This document shows, piece by piece, positions 45,879-56,070 of a stretch of DNA of 64,000 nt. Under the pieces are notes generated by a model. That model was not told the origin of the DNA, made no database searches, and saw only the letters and a program-made list of their open reading frames with translations. The stretch is taken from assembly GCA_014377015.1 (NCBI GenBank), contig JACMQL010000006.1, positions 20,581-84,580 of the forward strand, given 5' to 3'. Numbering within the stretch: the stretch's first letter is position 1; the number at the start of each line of letters is the position of its first letter. The stretch is from Actinomycetota bacterium (GTDB lineage Bacteria > Actinomycetota > Actinomycetes > Nanopelagicales > Nanopelagicaceae). A program made the position numbers and the translations under genes.

Positions 45879-46665
45879 GGTTACTCAACTTATTGGTCAA
45901 TTCGCCGAGTCCTTCAATCGCGATTGTGATGACTGATTTTTCTGGCATGGGACCGATTCCGGCGGGTGTGCCCGTCAAAATGACATCTCCCGGAAGCAAA
46001 GTCATAACTTGAGACACGAAGTTAATGATGGTCGGAACATCAAAGATCATGTCCGATAAGTGAGCGTCCTGCTGGATGATTCCATTCAGAGTGCTGGTGA
46101 TTCTTTGTCCAGTTGGGACAAACTCCGTATCAATCCACGGACCCAACGGACAGAAAGTGTCAAAGCCCTTAGCGCGAGTCCATTGACCGTCCTTCGACTG
46201 CAGATCACGGGCAGTCACGTCATTTCCTAACGTGTAACCGAAAATAACATCATTAGCACGCTCTTTTGGAACGTCTTTGCAAATGCGACTAATGACAATC
46301 GCAAGTTCTCCTTCAAAATCAACGCGGTTGCTCATAGCGGGCCATGCAATCGTGTCATCGGGGCCGATTACTGAAGTATTGGGCTTTAAGAAGATTACAG
46401 GCTCATCAGGAACGACTCCGCCCATTTCTTTGGCGTGGTCTGCATAATTCTTACCGACGCAAACCACCTTGCTGCGCGGCAAGACAGGAGCCAAGAGGCG
46501 AACTTGGGAGAATGGAACGAGTTTGCCGGACGGCGTAATGCCGGCATACAAAGGATCACCGTTAAGAACTGCGATGGTTTCCTCTTGAAGTACACCAAAG
46601 AGCGGATCCTTTCCCAATTCGAGAGAAGGATCAGCGGCGGCAGGTGAAAATCGTACGATGCGCAT
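45871..46665 (-). CDS. Fumarylacetoacetate hydrolase family protein
   Basis: 264 residues of the FAH superfamily. Conserved parts are CVGKNYADHAKEMGG, VIFLKPNTSVIGPDD, VDFEGELAIVI and the GYTLGNDVTARDLQ/KGFDTFCPLGP blocks, which carry the Mg ligands. Substrate is a hydroxy- or oxo-dienoate-type compound, unknown here. It sits next to gltX as in mycobacteria. Length is usual. Confidence 0.88.
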   Translation of the reverse strand: MRIVRFSPAAADPSLELGKDPLFGVLQEETIAVLNGDPLYAGITPSGKLVPFSQVRLLAPVLPRSKVVCVGKNYADHAKEMGGVVPDEPVIFLKPNTSVIGPDDTIAWPAMSNRVDFEGELAIVISRICKDVPKERANDVIFGYTLGNDVTARDLQSKDGQWTRAKGFDTFCPLGPWIDTEFVPTGQRITSTLNGIIQQDAHLSDMIFDVPTIINFVSQVMTLLPGDVILTGTPAGIGPMPEKSVITIAIEGLGELTNKLSNHG

Positions 46666-46684
46666 TCGGCAAGGATACAGGGAC

Positions 46685-47011
46685 TTAGAGAGGAACTATT
46701 TCGCCATTTTCTTGCAGGGCGCTGATCGCGCACGTAGGGGCGAAATCACGTAACGGGACAATATTCAACGCCCCATTGCCAACAAATACTGCTGATTCGA
46801 TTCCGTTGATCTGACTCGTCAAGGCAATTGTTAAAACTGATTCAGCCGCATCGCGAATAAAAGTATGCGAAGCGATATTCGTCCCAACGTATGTTCGACC
46901 CGTGGTGTCACGAAGTGCGCCTGCTTGCTGTGCGCCGGTGCGACGAAGAGTGGCTCTGGCTAATACGGCTAATTTCTCGTCTTCTGGATTGTCGAAATTA
47001 GAGGTGGTCAT
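46685..47011 (-). CDS. Cytidine deaminase-like protein without zinc ligands
   Basis: 108 residues from ATG 47011 (TTSNFDNPEDEKLAVLARATL); an extension to 47116 only overlaps the CNNM gene. It resembles the actinobacterial cytidine deaminase-like proteins found between CNNM and era. It has a GALRDTTGRTYVGTNIAS segment but no HAE and no PCxxC: these positions read DAAE and PTCAIS. It is probably not a cytidine deaminase. Here era does not follow; the FAH gene does. Confidence 0.75.
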   Translation of the reverse strand: MTTSNFDNPEDEKLAVLARATLRRTGAQQAGALRDTTGRTYVGTNIASHTFIRDAAESVLTIALTSQINGIESAVFVGNGALNIVPLRDFAPTCAISALQENGEIVPL

Positions 47012-48293
47012 GCTCGCCGACTCCTGGCGTTGCCTCACGTTCCACCATGACGCTGCTAATACGGCGTCGTCTACCCTGAGGTCGCTCTGCAGTGATGTTC
47101 CAACCTTCGAGCACAATCGTGCTACCCGGAATTGGTACGCGACCGAGCTTCTTGGCCATCAATCCTCCGATGGTGTCAACATCATGGTAATCACTTTCAG
47201 CAACCGTAATATCTAGTTCGCGGGCCAAATCTTCGACATGCAAACCGGCCAACGCACGCGCTTTGTTTTCATTGAGCCAAAGGAATTCTTCTTCGCCGTC
47301 GTCATACTCGTCTTCGATCTCGCCCACAATTTCTTCGAGGATATCTTCAATAGTGATGAGTCCAGCGGTACCGCCATACTCATCAATAACAATTGCCAAG
47401 TGGATTTGATCGCGTTGCATTTCTTTGAGTAATTCTGCTGCCATTTTGCTTTCGGGCACAAAATTCGCGGGACGCATATGCTGTTCAACTTTTTCAGTCT
47501 GCTCACCTTCGTGATGATCCAAAGCGCGCTTTGCTAAATCCTTAACGTACGCGATTCCAATTACATTGTCGATGCCATCCCCGACAACTGGTACCCGCGA
47601 AAATCCCGAACGTAAAGCTAGCGAAAGTGCTTGACGCAAAGATTTATCTCTTTCAATCCAGACCATCTCTGTGCGCGGAACCATAACTTCCCTCACAAGC
47701 GTGTCACCCAATTCAAATACCGAGTGAATCATTTCGTGTTCGTCAGATTCAACAAGGCCGCGTTCGTGCGCCTGATCTACTAAATCGCGCAACTCAGCTT
47801 CATTAGAGAATGGACCTTGCTTGAATCCCTTGCCTGGAGTAATTGCATTGCCTAGCGCAATGAGCAACGTGGTTATAGGTCCGAGAATGCTGGCCAAATA
47901 GAAGGCGACGACTGCGCCGCCACGTGCCCACCTATTTGGGTTCTGCTTTCCAAGTGTGCGCGGACCAACGCCGACTATCACATATGAAACGGTGACCATG
48001 ATCGCAACAGTAAGAGATATCGCGAGCCCACCATCGAATCGGTCTAGGAATATCCCGGCAAGTAGGACGGTGGCTGTAAGTTCGCAGGCTTTTCGAACCA
48101 GCAGTACGACGTTGAGGTATCGCGCTGGATCAAGGGTTACTCGGCGCAGAATCGCGCCCCCGCGAAGTTTTTCTAACTCCTCAATTGTCACTCGTGAAAT
48201 TGAACTGAGAGCGGCTTCGCTACCGGCGAGATAGCCTGCAAAAGCCAAAAGACCGATAATCACAAATACGGATAACGGGTTCAAGTTTTCCAC
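46998..48293 (-). CDS. CNNM/CorC-type hemolysin-family membrane protein
   Basis: 431 residues. N-terminal DUF21 membrane domain (LAFAGYLAGSEAALSSISRVTIEEL and further helices to about residue 150), tandem CBS domains (EHEMIHSVFELGDTLVREVMVPRTEMV, IDEYGGTAGLITIEDILEEIVGEIEDEYD) and a C-terminal CorC/HlyC domain (LHVEDLARELDI). Such proteins act in magnesium efflux or homeostasis. It overlaps ybeY by 13 bp. Confidence 0.9.
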   Translation of the reverse strand: MENLNPLSVFVIIGLLAFAGYLAGSEAALSSISRVTIEELEKLRGGAILRRVTLDPARYLNVVLLVRKACELTATVLLAGIFLDRFDGGLAISLTVAIMVTVSYVIVGVGPRTLGKQNPNRWARGGAVVAFYLASILGPITTLLIALGNAITPGKGFKQGPFSNEAELRDLVDQAHERGLVESDEHEMIHSVFELGDTLVREVMVPRTEMVWIERDKSLRQALSLALRSGFSRVPVVGDGIDNVIGIAYVKDLAKRALDHHEGEQTEKVEQHMRPANFVPESKMAAELLKEMQRDQIHLAIVIDEYGGTAGLITIEDILEEIVGEIEDEYDDGEEEFLWLNENKARALAGLHVEDLARELDITVAESDYHDVDTIGGLMAKKLGRVPIPGSTIVLEGWNITAERPQGRRRRISSVMVEREATPGVGEHDHL

Positions 48294-48715
48294 CTCGAAA
48301 CTAGGTCTTCTTGCAGGTTGAACATAATCTTCTCATCTTTCGGGTTTGCATGGTCATAGCCGATGAGGTGGAGCAATCCATGAATGCTCAAAATTGACAA
48401 CTCGTGCTCTGCGCTATGGCCAGCATCCAACGCTTGCTCTTGTGCAACATCTGGACACAGAACAATGTCGCCCAGCACGCCTTCTTCGTGAGAATCACGA
48501 CGCAATTCATCCATTGGAAAAGAAAGGACATCTGTTGGACCTTCTTCGTGCATCCAGGTGATGTGCAGTTCGGTCATCTCGGTAGGATCGACAAGAACAA
48601 CATTGAGTTCGCAAGCAGGATGCAATCCGAGTTCAGAGATGGCAAACGCCAAAAGCGAAGCGAGATTTGATTCATTACCGACCACACCCGCGCGGGTGGT
48701 GATTTCAATTGCCAT
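48281..48715 (-). CDS. ybeY: Endoribonuclease YbeY (rRNA maturation)
   Basis: 144 residues with the metal-binding motif HGLLHLIGYDH (HxxxHxxxxxH) and LSFPMDEL upstream. It processes 16S rRNA 3' ends and takes part in 70S quality control. It overlaps CNNM at its end and lies 14 bp after phoH, a conserved cluster. Confidence 0.95.
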   Translation of the reverse strand: MAIEITTRAGVVGNESNLASLLAFAISELGLHPACELNVVLVDPTEMTELHITWMHEEGPTDVLSFPMDELRRDSHEEGVLGDIVLCPDVAQEQALDAGHSAEHELSILSIHGLLHLIGYDHANPKDEKIMFNLQEDLVSRWKT

Positions 48716-48729
48716 GTCGGGAGATTGCC

Positions 48730-49746
48730 TCAGTTCGATGGACGAAGTTGGCGAGGTTGTTGTTGTTCTTGTGCCGCCATGAGGCGCTCGTGATCAAATC
48801 TCCCGTAGGCCTCAACGATATCGCCGACGAGACTGTGACGGACTACATCCCGGGCGCTCAATTCAATAAAAGCTATGTCGTCGATATCTTTCAAGATGTC
48901 GCGAATAACTTTAAGACCTGAGCGGGCACCGCTAGGTAAGTCGATCTGAGTGACATCGCCAGTGACAACCATCTTGGATCCAAAACCCAAACGAGTGAGA
49001 AACATCTTCATCTGTTCAGGGGATGTGTTCTGTGCTTCATCGAGAATTACGAATGCATCATTGAGTGTTCGCCCCCGCATGTAAGCAAGCGGTGCAACTT
49101 CGATGACACCAGCCTGCATCAGGCGCGGTATCGCATCCTGATCCAACATGTCATGCAATGCATCAAATAAGGGTCGTAAATATGGATCAATCTTTTCAGA
49201 CAATGTGCCTGGAAGAAATCCCAGATGCTCCCCCGCTTCAACCGCAGGTCGCGTCAAAATAATGCGGTTTACTTCTTTTGCTTGTAGAGAAGCCACAGCC
49301 TTTGCCATAGCCAGATACGTCTTGCCAGTTCCAGCTGGCCCGATACCAAAAGTAATTGTGTTTTCTTCGATTGCATCAACGTAATGTTTTTGATTCGCAG
49401 TTTTGGGACGAATCGAGCGACCTCGGTTACTGACTATGTTGAGAGAAAGAACTTCCGCAGGATGCTCCTGCGGAATGCTTTGCATCATGGAGATCGCTCG
49501 CACCACTAACTCACTTGAAAGATTCTGACCTGATCTGATCACAACTAAAAGTTCGTTAAGCAGACTCTCCAAGCGTAAACCTTCATCCGAATCCCCATGA
49601 AAAGTGATTTCGTTTCCGCGTACCGTGATCGTCAAGGTCGGAAAGGCTGCCTCGATAATTCGCAGGTGACCGTCAGCCGGTCCTAGCAATGCGACCATCG
49701 GTATAGCGCTGGGGACGGCGTACAAAGTTCTTTCCATTGCGCTCAT
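48730..49746 (-). CDS. phoH: PhoH-like ATPase
   Basis: 338 residues. The P-loop is FGIGPAGTGKTYLAMAKAVA, with RTLNDAFVILDEAQN as the Walker B region and TRPAVEAGEHLGFLPG and TGDVTQIDLP as other signatures. It is an RNA-binding or helicase-type ATPase of uncertain detailed role that usually precedes ybeY. Confidence 0.94.
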   Translation of the reverse strand: MSAMERTLYAVPSAIPMVALLGPADGHLRIIEAAFPTLTITVRGNEITFHGDSDEGLRLESLLNELLVVIRSGQNLSSELVVRAISMMQSIPQEHPAEVLSLNIVSNRGRSIRPKTANQKHYVDAIEENTITFGIGPAGTGKTYLAMAKAVASLQAKEVNRIILTRPAVEAGEHLGFLPGTLSEKIDPYLRPLFDALHDMLDQDAIPRLMQAGVIEVAPLAYMRGRTLNDAFVILDEAQNTSPEQMKMFLTRLGFGSKMVVTGDVTQIDLPSGARSGLKVIRDILKDIDDIAFIELSARDVVRHSLVGDIVEAYGRFDHERLMAAQEQQQPRQLRPSN

Positions 49747-49774
49747 TCTATGTGATTGCCATTAAATGGTGCGT

Positions 49775-50122
49775 TTAGCCGGGTGGCCAAGAAAAACTTC
49801 GTCCGCCAAGAATATGAAGATGAGCGTGAAATACCGTCTGTCCCGCTGATGTTCCCGTATTAAATACGGACCTATACCCAGCCAGCCCTTCGACCGATGC
49901 GATTTCACCTGCGGCTAGGAACATTGCAATGAGAGAATTCGGCGCGATCTTGGCTAATTCCGTGGCATTTTCAGCATGATGAGTTGGCACCACAAGTATG
50001 TGAGTCGGCGCTTTGGGGGTGATGTCTCGAAAAGCAACGACCTCATCGCTTCGGTAGACAATGTCAACTGGAATAATGCCCGCAACTATCTTGCAGAATA
50101 AACACTCAACTTCTTGCGCCAT
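49775..50122 (-). CDS. HIT family hydrolase (HinT-like)
   Basis: 115 residues from ATG 50122 (MAQEVECLFCKIVAG). The HIT triad motif is VFHAHLHILGG (HxHxH) near the C-terminus. It hydrolyses purine nucleoside phosphoramidates. It lies between rsmE and phoH, the common place in actinobacteria. Confidence 0.92.
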   Translation of the reverse strand: MAQEVECLFCKIVAGIIPVDIVYRSDEVVAFRDITPKAPTHILVVPTHHAENATELAKIAPNSLIAMFLAAGEIASVEGLAGYRSVFNTGTSAGQTVFHAHLHILGGRSFSWPPG

Positions 50123-50152
50123 CAGCATTTCCCAATCTCTTCCCGCGAGTAG

Positions 50153-50875
50153 TTACCAAAGACCCAGAGCAATGAATGCCGCCGTAACAGCCACGATTCC
50201 TGCATGTGAGGATCGCAATACGGGACGCCCCAATTTAGCCAACTGCGCTCCGGCTCCCATCATCATCTCGATTTCGTCGGGCGTTGATCCACCTTCGGGA
50301 CCAATTACTAAAACTAACGAATCAATATGTGCATGGTGCGGGAAAAAATCCGTAACTTTTGCATCACCATCAGCATCGAGTATTAGGGTGAAATCGGCGC
50401 TCCTGATAATTGCAAGTAGCTGATCGGTATCCACGGGGTCTGCAACTTCAGGCAACCAGAAACGGCGGGACTGCTTTCCCGCTTCGCGGACTGCTATCTG
50501 CAATTTTTCGATGCCGCGCGGAAGTTTTCCGATAGATCGCTGGGCTTGCCAAGGCACGATTCGATCCACGCCAGAGGCCACGAGCAATTCGATGTTTTCG
50601 CGAGTTCGATCGCCTTTCACCACGCCTTGGACAACAGTGATCTGCACATCGCGTGGAATTTCAAAACCAGTCTCAAGAATCGAAAGGTCGACAGTACGTT
50701 TGCTAACGTCAACGACTTCAGTTCTAGACCACTTGCCCCGCCCATCCGAGAGGAGATGCTCTTCGCCCTTCTGTAGACGCAGAACGCTGGCGGCGTGAAA
50801 ACCCTCGTCTCCAACTAATCGAATGACTTCGCCTAACTGCGTTGGGATATCAATTACATATGAGAGCGTAAGCAC
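50153..50875 (-). CDS. rsmE: 16S rRNA (uracil-1498-N3)-methyltransferase
   Basis: 240 residues: an N-terminal PUA-like domain and a C-terminal SPOUT knot, with the SAM-loop LVLVIGPEGGSTPDEIEMM and the final KLGRPVLRSSHAGIVAVTAAF. The GTG start shares a base with the dnaJ stop (TAGTG). It methylates U1498 of 16S rRNA. Confidence 0.94.
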   Translation of the reverse strand: MLTLSYVIDIPTQLGEVIRLVGDEGFHAASVLRLQKGEEHLLSDGRGKWSRTEVVDVSKRTVDLSILETGFEIPRDVQITVVQGVVKGDRTRENIELLVASGVDRIVPWQAQRSIGKLPRGIEKLQIAVREAGKQSRRFWLPEVADPVDTDQLLAIIRSADFTLILDADGDAKVTDFFPHHAHIDSLVLVIGPEGGSTPDEIEMMMGAGAQLAKLGRPVLRSSHAGIVAVTAAFIALGLW

Positions 50876-51996
50876 TATCGACCCCTTGAATCCTTCAGTT
50901 TGGCATCTCTGAACTTACTGAAGAACTTTCCATCTTGGCGTTGCACTAGAGATTCGCCTTCTTTCTCGCCGCGCGATTTCGCAAATTTTTGAAGAAGCGC
51001 CTCTTGCTCTTTAGTAAGTTTAATGGGGGTCTGTACTTCAACATGGACTATCAACTCACCGCGACCTCCACCGCGCAAATGAGTGACTCCTTTGCCTTTC
51101 AGTGAAATCGCGGCCCCGCTCTGCGTCCCCGCTTTCACTGTTACTGGAAGTGGCCCATCAAGGGACTCGATGGTGAGGGTTGTGCCGAGGGTCGCAGCTG
51201 CCATCGATACGCCAACAGCCAGATGCAGGGTGGACCCTTCTCGTGCCAGGAAATCGTGCGGAGTCTGAAGAATTTCCACGTATAAATCACCAGCCGGACC
51301 GCCGCCTGGACCAACTTCTCCCCGTCCACTCATCTGTATTCGATTTCCCGTCTCAACTCCAGGCGGGATCTTTACATTGATCGTCTGGCGTGCACGCACT
51401 CTTCCATCACCTGCGCACTCACGACATGGGGATTTGATAACGGTGCCAAATCCTTGGCATTGCGCGCACGGACGACTCGTCATTACCTGACCGATAAATG
51501 AGCGACTTACATGCTGGGTTTCGCCCCGACCCTGGCAAATTTCGCATGTCGTTGGTTGAGTCCCCGCGGCGCAACCAGAACCACCGCATACCGTACAAGC
51601 AACAGCGCTCTCAACACTTAACTCTCGTTCGGTGCCAAAGCAGGCTTCGTTGAGGTCGACTTGCACGCGGATCAGCGCGTCCTGCCCGGCCCGCATTCGT
51701 GGTCGAGGTCCCCGATTGCCACCTCCGCCGAAAAAAGCGTCCATGACGTCACCGAAGCCGAAGCCAGCATTACCAAAATTATTAAACCCTGCTGCTCCCC
51801 CGTTGTCATAGTCACGTCGTTTTTTTGGGTCGCTCAATACTTCGTATGCGGCAGTGATTTCCTTGAACTTATCTTGTACCGCTGGATCTGGATTCACATC
51901 GGGATGTAGTTCGCGTGCCAACTTTCGATACGCACGTTTTATCTGGTCTTGGTCTGCCTCACGTTCGACACCCAAGATGGAATAGTGATCAGCCAC
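50875..51996 (-). CDS. dnaJ: Chaperone protein DnaJ
   Basis: 373 residues. J domain with HPD (ARELHPDVNPDPAV), a Gly/Phe-rich stretch (NFGNAGFGFGDVMDAFFGGG), four zinc repeats (CTVCGGSGC, CEICQGRGE, CAQCQGFGT, CRECAGDGR) and a C-terminal substrate domain. It stimulates DnaK. The start is GTG 51996, sharing a base with the hrcA stop (TAGTG). Confidence 0.96.
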   Translation of the reverse strand: MADHYSILGVEREADQDQIKRAYRKLARELHPDVNPDPAVQDKFKEITAAYEVLSDPKKRRDYDNGGAAGFNNFGNAGFGFGDVMDAFFGGGGNRGPRPRMRAGQDALIRVQVDLNEACFGTERELSVESAVACTVCGGSGCAAGTQPTTCEICQGRGETQHVSRSFIGQVMTSRPCAQCQGFGTVIKSPCRECAGDGRVRARQTINVKIPPGVETGNRIQMSGRGEVGPGGGPAGDLYVEILQTPHDFLAREGSTLHLAVGVSMAAATLGTTLTIESLDGPLPVTVKAGTQSGAAISLKGKGVTHLRGGGRGELIVHVEVQTPIKLTKEQEALLQKFAKSRGEKEGESLVQRQDGKFFSKFRDAKLKDSRGR

Positions 51997-53009
51997 TATG
52001 AACCCTCATTCATATATCTGCCAACGTATCGAGCTACAGCGGCCACCGCGGCCATCGATCCTGCGTAATCCATTCGGGTTGGTCCGATCACTCCAAGGGC
52101 GCCGAGTGGACTCGAGTGAGATCCATATCCGACGGTCACCAAACTTGTTTGTCGTAAATTTTCTTCACTCTGTTCTTGTCCGATCCTCACCTGCACAGTC
52201 TCTCCGACATCGCCGAGCAAACGAAGTAAAACTACTTGCTCCTCCAAGGCTTCAAGGATGGGATGTATGTGCTCTGAGAAATCTTCGCGGAATCGCGCCA
52301 GGTTTGCGGTGCCTGCTAGCACGACTCGCTCTTCTGGCTTTTCGAATGTCATCTCAGTCAGGGTCGAGATGACGGCGGTAACAACATCTTGATCCGCAGT
52401 CGTATGCAAGGCCACTACCCCACTCAGGATATGAGAACAGTCCAAGAGTCGCTGTCCCAATACTTCTTGATTAAGTTGGCTTCTTAATGTCGAAACGAAA
52501 TTCTCATCGAGGTCCGCCGCGAATTCCAGGACTCTCTGCTCGACCCGACCGGCATCGGTTACAAGAATCACCATAAGGCGGGACGGAGTAAGCAGAAGAA
52601 GTTCAAGATGACGAACTCGCGATCGCACGAGCGATGGGTACTGGACAACCGCTACTTGCTTGGTGACATCGGCGAGCAGTTTTACAGTACGCATCACGAC
52701 ATCATCGAGATCGTGTGCACCCTCAAGAAAACTCTCAATCGCGCGACGTTCAGGTGTAGAAAGCGGCTTAACTGCGGCTAATTTATCTACGAATACTCGA
52801 TAGCCAAGATCTGTGGGAATGCGTCCTGCGCTGGTATGAGGATGGGTAATTAAACCGGCCTCTTCCAGCAAGGCCATTTCATTGCGAATCGTTGCAGGTG
52901 AAATTCCCAGTGCATGGCGATCAGCGATCGACTTGGAGCCGACAGGCTCTTGCGTCGCCACGTACTCGTCGACGATCGCTCGTAGGATTTCTAAACGGCG
53001 TGATTCCAT
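51996..53009 (-). CDS. hrcA: Heat-inducible transcription repressor HrcA
   Basis: 337 residues. N-terminal winged HTH (RRLEILRAIVDEYVATQEPVGSKSIADRHALGISPATIRNEMALLEEAGLITHPHTSAGRIPTDLGYR) and C-terminal HrcA domain ending LGVIGPTRMDYA. It represses heat-shock genes by binding the CIRCE palindrome. No full CIRCE site is present in this window, so its targets (groEL etc.) lie elsewhere. Confidence 0.96.
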   Translation of the reverse strand: MESRRLEILRAIVDEYVATQEPVGSKSIADRHALGISPATIRNEMALLEEAGLITHPHTSAGRIPTDLGYRVFVDKLAAVKPLSTPERRAIESFLEGAHDLDDVVMRTVKLLADVTKQVAVVQYPSLVRSRVRHLELLLLTPSRLMVILVTDAGRVEQRVLEFAADLDENFVSTLRSQLNQEVLGQRLLDCSHILSGVVALHTTADQDVVTAVISTLTEMTFEKPEERVVLAGTANLARFREDFSEHIHPILEALEEQVVLLRLLGDVGETVQVRIGQEQSEENLRQTSLVTVGYGSHSSPLGALGVIGPTRMDYAGSMAAVAAVARYVGRYMNEGS

Positions 53010-53022
53010 AAGGTTGATAATT

Positions 53023-54165
53023 CTATAGGACTAGCTGACGCACGATTCGATCAGCAATAAGACGACCATGCGGGGTTAGTTGCAATTGCCCCGCCTGCCA
53101 TGCGTGCTGATCGAGATGGCCAGATTGGCCGTATTGCGCAACGCTATGGCGCTGGTCCTCGGTGAGTTCTGATAACTGGATTCCGCTGCGTAATCGAATG
53201 GCCAGCATCATTGCCTCATCATGTAATTGGCCTCGCGTCAAAACTTCGCGCTCTTGCACCACGCTCTCGCCTGCGAAGGACTTCTCTTTGTAAGCGTTAG
53301 GGTGTTTCACGTTCCACCATCGCACACCATCGAGATGCGAGTGCGCACCAGGACCTAGCCCCCACCAATTTGCATTGTGCCAATAGGCCACATTGTGTCT
53401 GGATTCATGATTCGGCTTTGACCAATTGCTCAATTCATACCAAGCAAATCCGGCAGTTTCGCAAAGTCGATCTACGAGAAGGTACATATCCGCCATGAGA
53501 TCATCGTCTGGCATCGACAATTCGCCGCGCTTTATCTGGGCGGCTAATTTCGTACCTGACTCGACGATGAGGGCATAGGCGCTTACATGGTCGATCGGCA
53601 ATGCCAGGGCAGTTGTAACTGAACTCTCCCAATCGGCAAGTGACTCACCAGGAGTTCCATAGATCAGGTCAAGGCTGATGCTAGAAAATCCAGCCGCCTT
53701 CGCTTCCAAGACAACTCGAGAAATATTTTCAGGGTTGTGCGTCCGGTCTAACACCTTTAGAACATGCGGTTTGGATGATTGCATGCCGAACGAAATTCTA
53801 TTGAATCCTGCTTCGCGATAGGCCGCAAGTTTGGCCGCATCAACCGAATCGGGATTGGCTTCCAAAGTAATCTCGCAGCCCTGAACTAAACCCCACTTGT
53901 CTTTTATGGCCGAGATCACCCGCCCGAGATCTTTAGCAGGAAGAAGACTGGGGGTACCTCCCCCAAAAAATATCGTCGGAACACTTCCTCTTGCTTGCGT
54001 TTGTGCGACCTCGATCTCGCGCAGTACGGCATCGATGTAATCACCCGATATGACTTCTAGAGTTGCACCCTCGCGCAGTTCATTTGGCGTATACGTATTG
54101 AAATCACAGTAGCCGCAACGTTTTGCACAGTAAGGAATGTGTACGTAAAACGATAACAAAGACAC
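53023..54165 (-). CDS. hemW: Radical SAM heme chaperone HemW
   Basis: 380 residues. The radical-SAM CxxxCxxC cluster appears as PYCAKRCGYCDFNTY at the N-terminus, with the extra F following. TIFFGGGTPSLLP, NRISFGMQSSKPHVLKVLDRTH and the HemN-type C-terminal domain follow. It inserts heme into target respiratory enzymes, possibly including the cytochrome bd encoded in this window (inference). It lies 2 bp after lepA, before hrcA. Confidence 0.93.
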   Translation of the reverse strand: MSLLSFYVHIPYCAKRCGYCDFNTYTPNELREGATLEVISGDYIDAVLREIEVAQTQARGSVPTIFFGGGTPSLLPAKDLGRVISAIKDKWGLVQGCEITLEANPDSVDAAKLAAYREAGFNRISFGMQSSKPHVLKVLDRTHNPENISRVVLEAKAAGFSSISLDLIYGTPGESLADWESSVTTALALPIDHVSAYALIVESGTKLAAQIKRGELSMPDDDLMADMYLLVDRLCETAGFAWYELSNWSKPNHESRHNVAYWHNANWWGLGPGAHSHLDGVRWWNVKHPNAYKEKSFAGESVVQEREVLTRGQLHDEAMMLAIRLRSGIQLSELTEDQRHSVAQYGQSGHLDQHAWQAGQLQLTPHGRLIADRIVRQLVL

Positions 54166-54167
54166 GA

Positions 54168-56039
54168 TTATTTCCGAGCGGCTTTCGCCTTTTCAATGTC
54201 GGCGTCAGTAGCAAGTGCAGCGACAAAGGCTTCCTGAGGAACTTCCACGCGACCCACCATCTTCATCCGCTTCTTTCCCTCCTTCTGTTTCTCCAGGAGT
54301 TTGCGCTTACGGGAAATATCTCCGCCGTAACATTTAGCAAGCACGTCTTTGCGGATTGCCCGAATTGTTTCGCGGGCAATTATGCGAGAACCGATTGCTG
54401 CCTGGATGGGAACTTCAAATTGCTGGCGCGGAATAAGTTCGCGCAATTTTGCAGTCATCATCAATCCGTATGCATAAGCCTTGTCACGGTGCACGATCGC
54501 GCTAAATGCATCAACTGGCTCACCTTGCAGCAGAATGTCGACCTTGACGAGATCCCCTTCTGCATCCCCAATTGCCTCATAATCAAGTGAGGCATACCCG
54601 CGGGTGCTCGATTTCAATTTGTCGAAGAAGTCGAAGACGATTTCGGCGAGTGGAAGGGTGTAGCGAATTTCAACTCTGTCTTCCGAAAGATAATCCATTC
54701 CAAGGAGCACTCCGCGTCGTTGCTGGCAGAGTTCCATGATCGCGCCAATGAATTCGCTAGGGGCAAGAATCGTTGAGCGGACGATTGGCTCTTCAACGCT
54801 CAGAATCTTTCCTTCAGGGAATTCACTCGGGTTAGTCACGATTACGTCTTTGCCGTCATCGAGTTTTACGTTGTAAACAACGTTGGGAGCAGTAGAAATT
54901 AAGCTCAGATTGGATTCGCGCTCGAGTCGCTCGCGCACAATTTCCATGTGAAGCAGTCCGAGGAAGCCACAGCGGAATCCAAAACCAAGCGCGGCCGATG
55001 ACTCTGGTTCGTACACCAGCGCGGCATCATTGAGTTGCAACTTATCTAAAGCTTCGCGAAGAACCGGATAGTCCGCACCATCCAGCGGATATAGCCCAGA
55101 AAAAACCATTGGTTTTGGATCTTTATATCCAGCTAATGGAGTCTTGGTCGGGTTGTTGTAGTTGGTGACGGTATCGCCGACACGTGACTGCCGAACATCT
55201 TTTACGCCCGTGATCAGATATCCAACTTCACCAACCCCGAGTCCTTTGCTGGGTAGAGGCTCGGGAGAAATAACTCCAACTTCAAGCATCTCGTGGCGTA
55301 CGCCGGTAGAAAACATTTGAATTTGATCGCGTGCAGAAAGATGTCCGTCGATGACTCGCACATACGTCACGACGCCGCGATAAACGTCATAAACAGAATC
55401 GAAAATCAAGGCGCGGGCGGGCGCATTCGCATCGCCTTGGGGTGGAGGAATTTGGGCGATGATTTGATCAAGCAATTCCGCGACGCCTTCGCCAGTTTTA
55501 CCTGAAACGCGCAGGCAGTCACTTGGCTCGCATCCGATTAACTTGGCTAGTTCAGCGGCGAACTTGTCCGGTTGCGCGGCGGGTAAGTCGATTTTGTTGA
55601 GTACCGGAATAATCTTGAGGTTATTCTCCATTGCCAAATAGAGGTTAGCCAATGTCTGCGCTTCAATTCCTTGCGCGCAATCAACGAGAAGAACTGCCCC
55701 TTCACTTGCTGCCAGCGAACGCGAAACTTCATAAGTGAAATCCACGTGACCCGGAGTATCGATCATGTTGAGGATGTACTCCTGACCGTCTATCCCCGAA
55801 CGCCATGGCAGACGCACTGCTTGACTTTTAATGGTGATTCCACGTTCGCGTTCAATATCCATGCGATCTAAATATTGTTCGCGCATATGTCGCGGATCGA
55901 CTACTTCAGTAATTCCGAGCATGCGATCAGCGAGGGTGGACTTGCCATGATCAATATGGGCGATGATGGCGAAGTTACGAATCTGCGCCGGATCAGTTGA
56001 AGCCGGTTGCGGGGCCTTCGCAATGGAAATTGCAGGCAT
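54168..56039 (-). CDS. lepA: Elongation factor 4 (LepA)
   Basis: 623 residues. GTPase G1 [14 protein letters not shown]3 [10 protein letters not shown]4 NKIDLP, then the EF-G-like domains and the LepA C-terminal basic domain ([33 protein letters not shown]). It back-translocates or rescues stalled ribosomes. Precedes hemW. Confidence 0.97.
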   Translation of the reverse strand: MPAISIAKAPQPASTDPAQIRNFAIIAHIDHGKSTLADRMLGITEVVDPRHMREQYLDRMDIERERGITIKSQAVRLPWRSGIDGQEYILNMIDTPGHVDFTYEVSRSLAASEGAVLLVDCAQGIEAQTLANLYLAMENNLKIIPVLNKIDLPAAQPDKFAAELAKLIGCEPSDCLRVSGKTGEGVAELLDQIIAQIPPPQGDANAPARALIFDSVYDVYRGVVTYVRVIDGHLSARDQIQMFSTGVRHEMLEVGVISPEPLPSKGLGVGEVGYLITGVKDVRQSRVGDTVTNYNNPTKTPLAGYKDPKPMVFSGLYPLDGADYPVLREALDKLQLNDAALVYEPESSAALGFGFRCGFLGLLHMEIVRERLERESNLSLISTAPNVVYNVKLDDGKDVIVTNPSEFPEGKILSVEEPIVRSTILAPSEFIGAIMELCQQRRGVLLGMDYLSEDRVEIRYTLPLAEIVFDFFDKLKSSTRGYASLDYEAIGDAEGDLVKVDILLQGEPVDAFSAIVHRDKAYAYGLMMTAKLRELIPRQQFEVPIQAAIGSRIIARETIRAIRKDVLAKCYGGDISRKRKLLEKQKEGKKRMKMVGRVEVPQEAFVAALATDADIEKAKAARK

Positions 56040-56070
56040 GACCTAGCCTCGCTCTTGTGTGACTAGAAAA

